From: a virus
Length of the DNA stretch: 41,661 nt
Direction: 5' to 3' (one strand)
Virus record (IMG/VR): IMGVR_UViG_3300042691_003266
Span: 1 to 41,661 of that record
Under the pieces are notes generated by a model. The model was not told the DNA's origin. It did not search any database and saw only the letters and a list, made by a program, of their open reading frames with translations. How positions within the stretch are numbered: position 1 is the first letter of the stretch; each line of letters opens with the position of its first letter. This document shows positions 31,182 through 38,627 of the stretch, in pieces. Made by a program: the position numbers and the translations under genes.

Positions 31182-32200
31182 TACGAAATTCTTTCTAGCA
31201 CTGTGAGACCATTGTTGTTTGTAAGAAACATCTTAAATCTCCAATTTTGATTTTCAATAAGAAACTCTATAATCGCAGGAAGGAGCCCTTGTGTAAGTTG
31301 TTTGTTGTCTCCACCTTCATTTTTTAGACCATATGTGTTCGTATCATGAAATGCGATGTACTTTCTTACTTTGTTAGCATGAAGAGATAGTTCTTTCTTT
31401 AGTTGTTCATATTCGTGCCATGTGTCTATAAACAAAAGATCTGTCTCCTCAATCTCGACATTAAGAACATCCGCTTCAATGAACTTTGTGTCTTTTCCAG
31501 CGGAACTAGCATTATTCATGAGTTCAACTACTTTTTGATCTGTAACGATGTCATAAGAAATTAGTTTTGCGTTAGCTCTCAAGAATGCCCTAGTACTAAC
31601 TCCAAACCTTACACCCATCTCTGTTATATGATTGCATTCTTTGGCGAGTTCGTATAGAACCGGCAAGTGTTCATGAATGTCACTAGGAGTCGTAGCAGCC
31701 GCTGCAAACTCTTTCTCTATCATGTGTTTGAAATCTTTTTGTGGTTGGTCTTCGGAGTATCTAATAGTACCAATCGAAGGAATGTACTTCTTCATTATAT
31801 CGTTCAAATTTATCATATCATATATCTCGCTCTTAGTGGTTTCTTCTTTTAGTCGAAGAAAGACTGGGTGCATTTCCTCAAATGCTTGATCTTCTCCAAT
31901 ATATTTATAAGTTAGCAGCATAAGATAAAACGCGTCTATTCTTGACGTATCTATTGACATAGCATGCTTTAAAATCTTATCTACGATTGCGAAGCTGTCA
32001 CCGTGCTCTATTAGAGACTTTGCGGCTGACACTAAAGAATTATAGACCAACTCGTTGTCGTCAGTTCTATCCGCAGCTCTTAAAAAGTATCCGCAGGCGG
32101 CAGAGTACTGTTTAAGTACTTCATACTCCTTTCCAAGATCGTAGTTGAACTGCGCGTTTTCTGGATCACTTACATAAGATTTAATCTTTTCTACAAGCAT
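31181..32200 (-). CDS. TPR-like domain plus SAM methyltransferase, 339 aa
   Basis: Residues 1-110 form helical repeats of TPR type ('AQFNYDLGKEYEVLKQYSAACGYFLRAADR' region). Residues about 170-339 form a class I methyltransferase related to the cephalosporin-hydroxylase/Methyltransf_24 group: 'HITEMGVRFGVSTRAFL' (motif I), 'LISYDIV', 'TDLLFIDTWHEYEQLKKEL' and 'YIAFHDTNTYG'. The N-terminal repeat is like that of the next gene upstream, suggesting the two proteins bind one another or a common partner. It overlaps FkbM B by one base. An exact TATAAATA inside the gene (31902-31909) is probably chance. Confidence 0.82.
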   Translation of the reverse strand: MLVEKIKSYVSDPENAQFNYDLGKEYEVLKQYSAACGYFLRAADRTDDNELVYNSLVSAAKSLIEHGDSFAIVDKILKHAMSIDTSRIDAFYLMLLTYKYIGEDQAFEEMHPVFLRLKEETTKSEIYDMINLNDIMKKYIPSIGTIRYSEDQPQKDFKHMIEKEFAAAATTPSDIHEHLPVLYELAKECNHITEMGVRFGVSTRAFLRANAKLISYDIVTDQKVVELMNNASSAGKDTKFIEADVLNVEIEETDLLFIDTWHEYEQLKKELSLHANKVRKYIAFHDTNTYGLKNEGGDNKQLTQGLLPAIIEFLIENQNWRFKMFLTNNNGLTVLERIS

Positions 32201-32201
32201 A

Positions 32202-33803
32202 TCAACCTCTCAAAACAAAATCGTCAAATACATTTTTTGGTATTCTTAGTATATATGATGTGTTATCCTCGTACCCATACGATATAAGCACATCGTTCTT
32301 ATGATAAGCAATACCTGAAACAAACTCAATAGATCCACTCATCATTGTAAAGTCACGAGTGGAACATACTATATTCCAGTCTCTGTCCCAAACTATAATT
32401 CTCTGAAAGTATCTTCTTCCGCTATCGTTGTTATTATACATGCATTCGTGAGTAATGCCAATGTAGTAGTCTTCGTTCCAAGGTATGATATGCGAACCAC
32501 CTCTTAGATCACGAGGGAACCGATACTTTTTAGACTCCTCAAGATGTACGGTGTTAGTCTTTAGAGTTTTAGTATCGAATGAAACTATCTGAGTTGGGTT
32601 GGTCCACTTCACCCATTGGAACGGCTTGTCTAGAATAGGCATCCAGTTCTTTTCACAGTAGGTGTCGTCGTTTCCCGGCGCTGGAATTGAAAACCGTTCT
32701 ACCTCAACCACGCCGTTCTTGGTTATCTCAATCTGTGAAAGATCCATCCTACCCTTACCTTCGAGTATATGATCCCTTCTTACTCCGCAGAGATACTTTT
32801 TACCTTCCCATTCTATGAGTCTTCCATCTTCCAACCCAATGTAGAACCAGTTAGGATCCTCATTAAGTTTCATATCAATTCTGTCCGCAGATATAACATT
32901 AAGACGATCGTCAAGTCTACATACAACGTTTTCGGACCTGATGTTAATATCACTATCAGGATAAAGATATTTTAAAGGCCCATCTTTATCTGGAAACTTA
33001 TTACTATAATAAAGAGTATAGTTAGTTTCTCTGAGATTTACAAAGACTCTTTCTTGACTGTCAACAAATACAGACGCGTTTGTTGTCGCCATTCCTTTTG
33101 ATACAGAGTGAGGTACAACAATAGGATGGATCGATCCGCCATTTGCTAATGCGTACTTTGCTAGACTAGATTGGTAAACATCTTTTAACGGAGTTTCGTT
33201 ATGATAGTATTGAGACCTATGATTTTCTTTTTTGATCATCATTAGATTTTTCATAGCAGCTTTCTGATGATGTCTAGGGGCATCACTGCTGTTTATAATA
33301 GAAAGAAGTATCTCTCTAGATTCCTCTATGAACCCGCTATGAAAACCAGCATGAGCTTTCTGAAGTAAGAGAGAATACTTTCCATCATATGTGGTTTTTC
33401 TTCTCAACGATTTTAAACTATCTAAGTCTGGAATGCTTAGCGCGGTAGACACGAGTGAATAGGCAGTAAACCACCTCTCGTCATTCGTTTCGCTGCTCTC
33501 AATGAACTTGCTTAGAATTAAATATGCTTCTGGACGCGTTGGCATATGAGATATCGCAAAGTTTAGAAGGCCCTTTGTTGAATATTTCCGTCTTCCCAAA
33601 GATTGCATGCATGTTGCTAATCTTATTAGACTCTCATAAGATTTATTTCTATCATCGAATCTTTCTGCCGAGCGTAAGTAATAAGACCCTGCCGATGAGT
33701 ACTGACCTAAATCCTCATAGTACGAACCGATCATAAAACTAACTTCTGGGTCACTAGGATTAAGAGCGAACATCGTGATCAACTGTTTTATTTCTTCCGT
33801 CAT
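32202..33803 (-). CDS. TPR-like domain plus GH130-like beta-propeller protein, 533 aa
   Basis: Residues 1-195 are helical repeats ('DPEVSFMIGSYYEDLGQYSSAGSYYLRSAERFDD' region), like the neighbouring TPR-methyltransferase. Residues 215-533 are a five-bladed-propeller-like domain related to GH130/COG2152 glycosidases: 'IGLEDGRLIEW', 'CGVRRD', 'YCEKNWMP', 'DLRGGSHII' and 'SGSIEFVSGIAYH'. It is a paralogue of the next protein upstream. In one landmark motif (EDGRL versus EDARL) it departs from its partner. Sugar phosphorolysis, hydrolysis or transfer could be the activity. I start at ATG 33803, which has AAGG 6 nt upstream and follows the previous stop by one base. Confidence 0.78.
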   Translation of the reverse strand: MTEEIKQLITMFALNPSDPEVSFMIGSYYEDLGQYSSAGSYYLRSAERFDDRNKSYESLIRLATCMQSLGRRKYSTKGLLNFAISHMPTRPEAYLILSKFIESSETNDERWFTAYSLVSTALSIPDLDSLKSLRRKTTYDGKYSLLLQKAHAGFHSGFIEESREILLSIINSSDAPRHHQKAAMKNLMMIKKENHRSQYYHNETPLKDVYQSSLAKYALANGGSIHPIVVPHSVSKGMATTNASVFVDSQERVFVNLRETNYTLYYSNKFPDKDGPLKYLYPDSDINIRSENVVCRLDDRLNVISADRIDMKLNEDPNWFYIGLEDGRLIEWEGKKYLCGVRRDHILEGKGRMDLSQIEITKNGVVEVERFSIPAPGNDDTYCEKNWMPILDKPFQWVKWTNPTQIVSFDTKTLKTNTVHLEESKKYRFPRDLRGGSHIIPWNEDYYIGITHECMYNNNDSGRRYFQRIIVWDRDWNIVCSTRDFTMMSGSIEFVSGIAYHKNDVLISYGYEDNTSYILRIPKNVFDDFVLRG

Positions 33804-33804
33804 A

Positions 33805-34869
33805 TCAAACCTTCGCATTATTTACAAATTTTTCAATAGTCGCATACGGCACTTCGAGTAGATAAGCGGCGTTATCTTGAAACCCAAACGTAATAAGTAT
33901 TCGTCCTTTATAATGGCACATTCCGCATGTAAATTCGGTATGACCACCCATGATAGTAAAGTCGTCAGAGAACTTCACAATGTTCCAATTCTTATCCCAT
34001 ACGATAAAGCGATGGCGATACACTCCGTCCTTTACCTTCTTTTCTCCCTTAAAAAGATCAACCTCGTGAGTTAACGCAATATAGTAATCACCAAAAGAAA
34101 TGACTTGTGAACCGCCTCTAGGTTCAGTCAATCCCTTTGGATTTCTATTAAACATTCGAGTGTCGCCTAAAAACACGGTTTCTGCCTTGGCTTTTTCTAT
34201 ATCAGCAAGAACTACTTCTGTCGGGTTACACCACTTAATGTACGTATAATCTTGATCTAGAACCGGCATCCAGTTCTTTTCACAATAAGATGTATCTTCG
34301 CCAGGAGCACCGATACGCGTGCGAGATACTTCTATTACTTCATTATCGAGAACCTCTATCTCTGATAATTCCATTCTTCCTTGGCCTGTCGTATTCGTAT
34401 CCCTACGAACTCCAGTCATGTAGAGTTTTTCGTTCCATTCAACAAGTCTTGCATCCTCAAGACCAACGAATTCCCATATCGGTTCTTTATCAAGTTTTGA
34501 AGTGTCTACGTGGTTTACTCGAGTGATGTTATAATTTCCATCCAACTCACAATAAAAATTCTCTGTGCGCAACTTCATATCATCTTCTGGGTGAAGATAT
34601 GTAAGAGGTCCCCATGGATGGATAAACTTCTTTTTCTCAGAATGATAAAAGAAATAGTTAGTGCATCTTACATTAACTATTAGTTTTCCTTTATGAACAA
34701 GAATTGACGGGTTCATAAGCCCGGTGCCGCCGGTGAGCTTTGATGGAACGATCAGTGGATGAATACTTCCACCATCTGTTAACGCTTGTTGTGCTAGAGT
34801 TGTAGAAGTTTCGTATCTATACGTTTGTTCTACTTGATGCGCGTCTTTGACGTGTTCAAAAAATGACAT
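33805..34869 (-). CDS. GH130-like beta-propeller protein, 354 aa
   Basis: Single-domain paralogue of the preceding entry: 'GGSIHPLIVPSKLTGGTGLMNPSI', 'FVGLEDARLVEW', 'TGVRRDTNTTGQGRMELSEIEV', 'YCEKNWMPV', 'TEPRGGSQVI' and 'GGHTEFTCGMCHYKGRILITFGFQDNAAYLLEV'. The layout matches the five-bladed propeller of GH130/COG2152 enzymes (mannoside phosphorylases and relatives), but acidic catalytic residues cannot be set with confidence. It is the first gene of the cassette. A sigma70-like element and a late-promoter variant lie upstream. Confidence 0.78.
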   Translation of the reverse strand: MSFFEHVKDAHQVEQTYRYETSTTLAQQALTDGGSIHPLIVPSKLTGGTGLMNPSILVHKGKLIVNVRCTNYFFYHSEKKKFIHPWGPLTYLHPEDDMKLRTENFYCELDGNYNITRVNHVDTSKLDKEPIWEFVGLEDARLVEWNEKLYMTGVRRDTNTTGQGRMELSEIEVLDNEVIEVSRTRIGAPGEDTSYCEKNWMPVLDQDYTYIKWCNPTEVVLADIEKAKAETVFLGDTRMFNRNPKGLTEPRGGSQVISFGDYYIALTHEVDLFKGEKKVKDGVYRHRFIVWDKNWNIVKFSDDFTIMGGHTEFTCGMCHYKGRILITFGFQDNAAYLLEVPYATIEKFVNNAKV

Positions 34870-34884
34870 GATGTAATCAAATTC

Positions 34885-34912
34885 CTCATAATATGAATGT
34901 AAGTTCTGTCAA
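34885..34912 (-). promoter_or_regulatory. Possible sigma70-type promoter of the glycan cassette
   Basis: On the minus strand: TTGACA (34912-34907), 16-nt spacer, TATGAG (34890-34885, 4 of 6). It lies in the 74-nt gap before the first cassette gene; the start site would fall close to the ATG, giving a very short leader. Confidence 0.4.
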
Positions 34913-34919
34913 CTACATT

Positions 34920-34927
34920 TATTTATC
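34920..34927 (-). promoter_or_regulatory. Variant late promoter GATAAATA of the glycan cassette
   Basis: One base off TATAAATA on the minus strand, 51 nt before the ATG at 34869. If used, it puts the glycan cassette under late control with the fibres and neck genes. Confidence 0.45.
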
Positions 34928-34943
34928 AATGAAATCGGTACTA

Positions 34944-35309
34944 TTAAATCCAACTACCGATAGCAAATACAATCACGCTCGTAGCAGTAGTGTTCGCGCG
35001 AGAAATATACACGTTTACGGCCGTTGTAGTAGCACCAGATGAAGACCAACCAGTAACTGTGGTTCCTGGAACAGTAGAGTTAACAGAAACATGAACATAT
35101 GGTGCTGCAGCAAATGCTATCGGAAAAGTCCATGCCCCTAGTGTCGGTGTGTTTGACGCGGACGGAGTTATTGAAAAGGTATGCCAGCACATCTGAGTTC
35201 CGCCAGCAAGACGCACGTAAAAACCATTAGCGTTGTTTCCAGTCTCTACTTCTACCGCCGGACCCGGCGGCAAATAAGCTGAAATCAAATCTGTTGCTAA
35301 GACTACCAT
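34944..35309 (-). CDS. Tail fibre tip-like protein, 121 aa
   Basis: Beta-rich protein whose 'GFYVRLAGGTQMCWHTFSITP...LGAWTFPIAFAAAPYVHVSVN' pattern matches the C-terminal tip domain of many phage tail fibres (gp53-like C-terminal domain), where Gly-Thr, Trp and 'FP.AF...P' positions are conserved. Here the domain is a separate gene with a short N-terminal leader, so it may assemble onto the 969-aa protein encoded 11 nt upstream in the transcript. A role in receptor binding is likely by family. The C-terminus ends in an aromatic 'GSWI', common for trimeric tips. Confidence 0.8.
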   Translation of the reverse strand: MVVLATDLISAYLPPGPAVEVETGNNANGFYVRLAGGTQMCWHTFSITPSASNTPTLGAWTFPIAFAAAPYVHVSVNSTVPGTTVTGWSSSGATTTAVNVYISRANTTATSVIVFAIGSWI

Positions 35310-35320
35310 ATTTTAATCCC

Positions 35321-38230
35321 TTATGCTTGAGCTTCTGACCAACGAAGAAGAACGTGACCCGTGCCAGTACCAGCGGTTAAACGAATATTAATCGCAAGAA
35401 TGTCAGAGCCGTCTGGATATTGGAAATCTCCTCCTAGTGGAGCACCAGTCAATTCCTTCAGTTCCGTAAGTTCTAGTCTATCGTTCACTGCGCCAGATGC
35501 GGTAGAAGGAGCAGCAAACGCAAACACCTGTTCACCTGGTACCGCAACGGTGCCCGCACTATAAGTCACAGAAGTCGCAACCTGCGCGAGACTTGGCTGG
35601 CCACCCGCAGATTCTACGTTTAATGGAAGCCACGTCGCTGAAGAGAAATTCTTAGGATTCAACACGCCTTCAACAATACAAGCACCAGGGTTTGTACCAC
35701 CTGAAACAGATACACCGACTGCTTGTAGAAGAAGCTGAGAACGATTCAATAGATCTCTTACTCCAAGACCACCAACCTGACTGTTTGAAACGGATGGAGC
35801 AAGACGAATGAGGAACGCTGTTTGGTTCGCGGTTGTAAGACTCAAACCGACTCTCTGATAGTTAAAGATGTATCCACGGTCCTTAGTAAATCCACCGTCC
35901 ATGATTAACGCAGAACCCCAGTGACTTAGAGTTGGAGAACACGTATTACTTATTAGAATTACACCAGTGCCGGCCGTATGGCTTGCAGCAGCCGCAGCAG
36001 TAAATCCAGTCGAAGTACCTGCTTGCCACTGAGTGAGTGTTGCTGCACGAGTCGCACCGGTAAAGTTACCAGCTCCACTTGCCGCTGACTTACCTGTGTA
36101 ACTGATAATTTCGTTATCTATGTACAATGTTCCTGCTGTTGGAAAGTGTTCCAGTGCTGCAACTGGAATTGTTGTAACTGAGCTGTCGATCGTAGAAGTT
36201 AGAGATGTTACTGGAGTATCGTTTTCGATAGAATAGCGAACCGGGAGGTTACCAGATCTCATATAAGCTTCATCATTCACGTTGTTATTTTTGATACGAT
36301 GCACGAAAACCCAGTTACCATCACTACCACGAACCATAAAATCAACAAAGCCAGCGCCGTACCACGAATACTGTAGACCGACCATGTGCATCTTACTTAG
36401 GTTAATATTAAACCCGCTTGGCCCGGTTCCGTCAATTGTATCAATGTTGAACTGCGACTGCCTAATTCTTGTTTCTTGAATTAAGTTACCCTTTACACCA
36501 GAAGCATTGATACCTCTATAATCAGGAGACACAAATATAGAAGTATCACTCACTACTTGTATAACATGGTGAGTCATACCGCGGATAACGATTCTATCGC
36601 CTGCTTTTAATTGCTGAGTAAATCTTGTATTTACGCCAGTCACCGCATTTGAGTTTTGCGTAACAGATAGAGTTCCACTTAATTGTGCAGTAGAATTTCT
36701 TTTTACTACAGATAAAATACTACCATCATATTCCCAGAATAATCCATTTTGTTCGTCAAACAACCCAGCTCTTACAGCTGCGCCATCCCATGTTATTACA
36801 TACACCTTTGGCGTGATATTTAACACTGCAGTAGTTGCACCGAGTACACTGGTCGCTAATACTGTAAACTGATAGTCGCTTACGATAGATGCTACTGTAT
36901 ATGTGCCATTATACCCAGAAGTTGTCGATCCTGCTATTTCTATAACTGCGCCGATCTGTAAACCATGATCAATGTCATCAGTTGTAACAGTAATCGTAGA
37001 ACCGACGGTGGTTCCGGAAGCAGTTATACTCCGAATATCATAGTTTGGTCTAAATAACGTTCCAGTCGACCAAAGAAAACCTTTACCTGATTGATAACGA
37101 AAATATCTTTTACTCTGACGAGCAACTGTTGCGCCATATGTTGGAGTTTTAGTTGAAAGAATAACTCCGCCGTCCTGTGGTCTGTGAACAATCGTAGAAT
37201 TTGTAAACGCATATAAAGTAACGGTCGCTGGAGACACAACAACAGCGCCACCTCGTGCAGTATATGTTAATGATGTTAAACTAGGAACACTCGTAACAAC
37301 AAACGGCCCAGAAGCAAGCGCAGCCTGAGTACCAGATGCAACGATAGAGTGGATAGCAGTACCAGGAATTAATCCGTGTGGGTTGGTAAAGTTTAAAGTA
37401 ATTACTGACGGGTTAGCACCATTGCTCGTTGCTGATGCTACTGGTATCGAAGCGCCTGAATAGATTGCTCCACGCTTTAGTGTGGTAGCATCTGTTAGTA
37501 ATGATTGTCCATTGGTTCCAACTACACCCCTTGCAAAATATGTTAGCGTGCTAGTGTTAGGTACACCCACTGTGTTAACAATAAATGTTCCGTCAGCTCT
37601 ACTAAATCCTGCAATTCCAGAGTTTAGAGCTGAAATATTAATCGCTTGTCCCGCAGCGATACCGTGCGCGACAGACGTAGTGACTGTAATTAAACTATTT
37701 GTTGAAGCACCATCTGTAGTAATAGCAGTTACAACTAAGTCAACACCCGGTAATTCATAAGCGGATGGATAGCCGCGAACAGTTCCATAACCTGCCCATT
37801 TTGTCGGCTGTAGACCATATTCAAAGTCAGCATCGATGAGTGATTCGGGATTTGATACGCGCATTCTTTCGATAGCATCAGTACCAAAACTCCAAGGTCT
37901 TATAGTAGAGGCAGCGTTTTCGTTACCGTAAACAAAAATTTGAAGAGAATCACTAGCACTCTGACCAGTAGTGCTTACTCCCAATGTTATCGTTGTGAAC
38001 CCATCTTCTCGCTGTGTGATAGTAGGAAAGTTAGTTGCGTCGTTTGCGGCAGTAAACGTTGCTGTAGTACCACCGTATGTAGAGTTACCAAATGTGTACA
38101 GGATAATATTATCTGTAACGTTAGTAATTAGCAGAAGCTGATCTAAAGTATATCTTCCAGGTATTTTTATTGTGCCAACGTTAGCACCGCCAGGAGAAAA
38201 AACGTAATCTCTTATAATCTTCTTACCCAT
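35321..38230 (-). CDS. Large beta-rich virion structural protein, 969 aa
   Basis: Resembles the large structural/adsorption proteins of distant T4-like phages. The N-terminal 130 residues ('MGKKIIRDYVFSPGGANVGTIKI...', 'TIRPWSFGTDAIERMRVSNPESL') are typical of that group. Three tandem modules (about 180-235, 275-328, 400-455) share the pattern 'TTxxxHGLxxGxxIxI...NGTFxVxxV..FTYxxxG'. Later parts contain 'SQFNIDTIDGTGPSGFNINLSKMHMVGLQYSWYGAGFVDFMVRG' -type conserved sequence. It ends with 'GTGHVLLRWSEAQA'. Very few Cys and low charge fit an extracellular fibre or baseplate plate. It lies between a fibre tip gene and a fibre domain gene. Confidence 0.82.
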   Translation of the reverse strand: MGKKIIRDYVFSPGGANVGTIKIPGRYTLDQLLLITNVTDNIILYTFGNSTYGGTTATFTAANDATNFPTITQREDGFTTITLGVSTTGQSASDSLQIFVYGNENAASTIRPWSFGTDAIERMRVSNPESLIDADFEYGLQPTKWAGYGTVRGYPSAYELPGVDLVVTAITTDGASTNSLITVTTSVAHGIAAGQAINISALNSGIAGFSRADGTFIVNTVGVPNTSTLTYFARGVVGTNGQSLLTDATTLKRGAIYSGASIPVASATSNGANPSVITLNFTNPHGLIPGTAIHSIVASGTQAALASGPFVVTSVPSLTSLTYTARGGAVVVSPATVTLYAFTNSTIVHRPQDGGVILSTKTPTYGATVARQSKRYFRYQSGKGFLWSTGTLFRPNYDIRSITASGTTVGSTITVTTDDIDHGLQIGAVIEIAGSTTSGYNGTYTVASIVSDYQFTVLATSVLGATTAVLNITPKVYVITWDGAAVRAGLFDEQNGLFWEYDGSILSVVKRNSTAQLSGTLSVTQNSNAVTGVNTRFTQQLKAGDRIVIRGMTHHVIQVVSDTSIFVSPDYRGINASGVKGNLIQETRIRQSQFNIDTIDGTGPSGFNINLSKMHMVGLQYSWYGAGFVDFMVRGSDGNWVFVHRIKNNNVNDEAYMRSGNLPVRYSIENDTPVTSLTSTIDSSVTTIPVAALEHFPTAGTLYIDNEIISYTGKSAASGAGNFTGATRAATLTQWQAGTSTGFTAAAAASHTAGTGVILISNTCSPTLSHWGSALIMDGGFTKDRGYIFNYQRVGLSLTTANQTAFLIRLAPSVSNSQVGGLGVRDLLNRSQLLLQAVGVSVSGGTNPGACIVEGVLNPKNFSSATWLPLNVESAGGQPSLAQVATSVTYSAGTVAVPGEQVFAFAAPSTASGAVNDRLELTELKELTGAPLGGDFQYPDGSDILAINIRLTAGTGTGHVLLRWSEAQA

Positions 38231-38240
38231 AATTTTTCCT

Positions 38241-38627
38241 TTAGAATCCTAATGCTATAGCGAAAGCTGCAGCTTCATCGCTAGAGCCTCTCGCACCAAT
38301 ATTTGAAATAAATTGCCATGTAGTGCCGTCATAAACAAACTCTACGGTTGTTTGTGGTATGTTAACAGACAGTGTATCATTTATGCCTTCGATAGTCGCG
38401 CCGTTAAAGTTAACTAGCAAGTTATTTATTAGCCAACTTCCACCGTCGGTAATCTGCACGGCATGCCCAGGAGAAGGTGAAAATGGCATAGTCACCGTAA
38501 AGGACCCGGCCGACGTATCAGCAATGAGTTTATCACCATTCAGCGCCGTGTAGTTACTTGTTATTTTTACCCAGGATTTAACAACACCAACGTTAGGAGA
38601 AATAGCATTTTTTAGTGATATTGGCAT
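38241..38627 (-). CDS. Small fibre-domain protein, 128 aa
   Basis: About 90 residues (19-112) form a beta-sandwich-like domain that is clearly paralogous to a domain in the collagen-like fibre encoded next door: both read 'SW(V/I)...NYTA..GD(K/R)(L/I)...T(S/A)G.(F/S)T(V/I)T(M/L)P', '.IEGI.D', and 'VEF(V/A)YDGTTW'. Here the domain stands alone and ends in 'AAAFAIALGF'. It probably sits at the fibre or caps it. Its stop is 11 nt from the 969-aa gene, and its start overlaps the collagen-like gene stop by one base. Confidence 0.75.
   Translation of the reverse strand: MPISLKNAISPNVGVVKSWVKITSNYTALNGDKLIADTSAGSFTVTMPFSPSPGHAVQITDGGSWLINNLLVNFNGATIEGINDTLSVNIPQTTVEFVYDGTTWQFISNIGARGSSDEAAAFAIALGF

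Noticed and set aside
31902-31909. Exact TATAAATA (minus strand) inside the TPR-methyltransferase gene
   Set aside because: No gene start lies within a useful distance downstream; the next starts at 31181.
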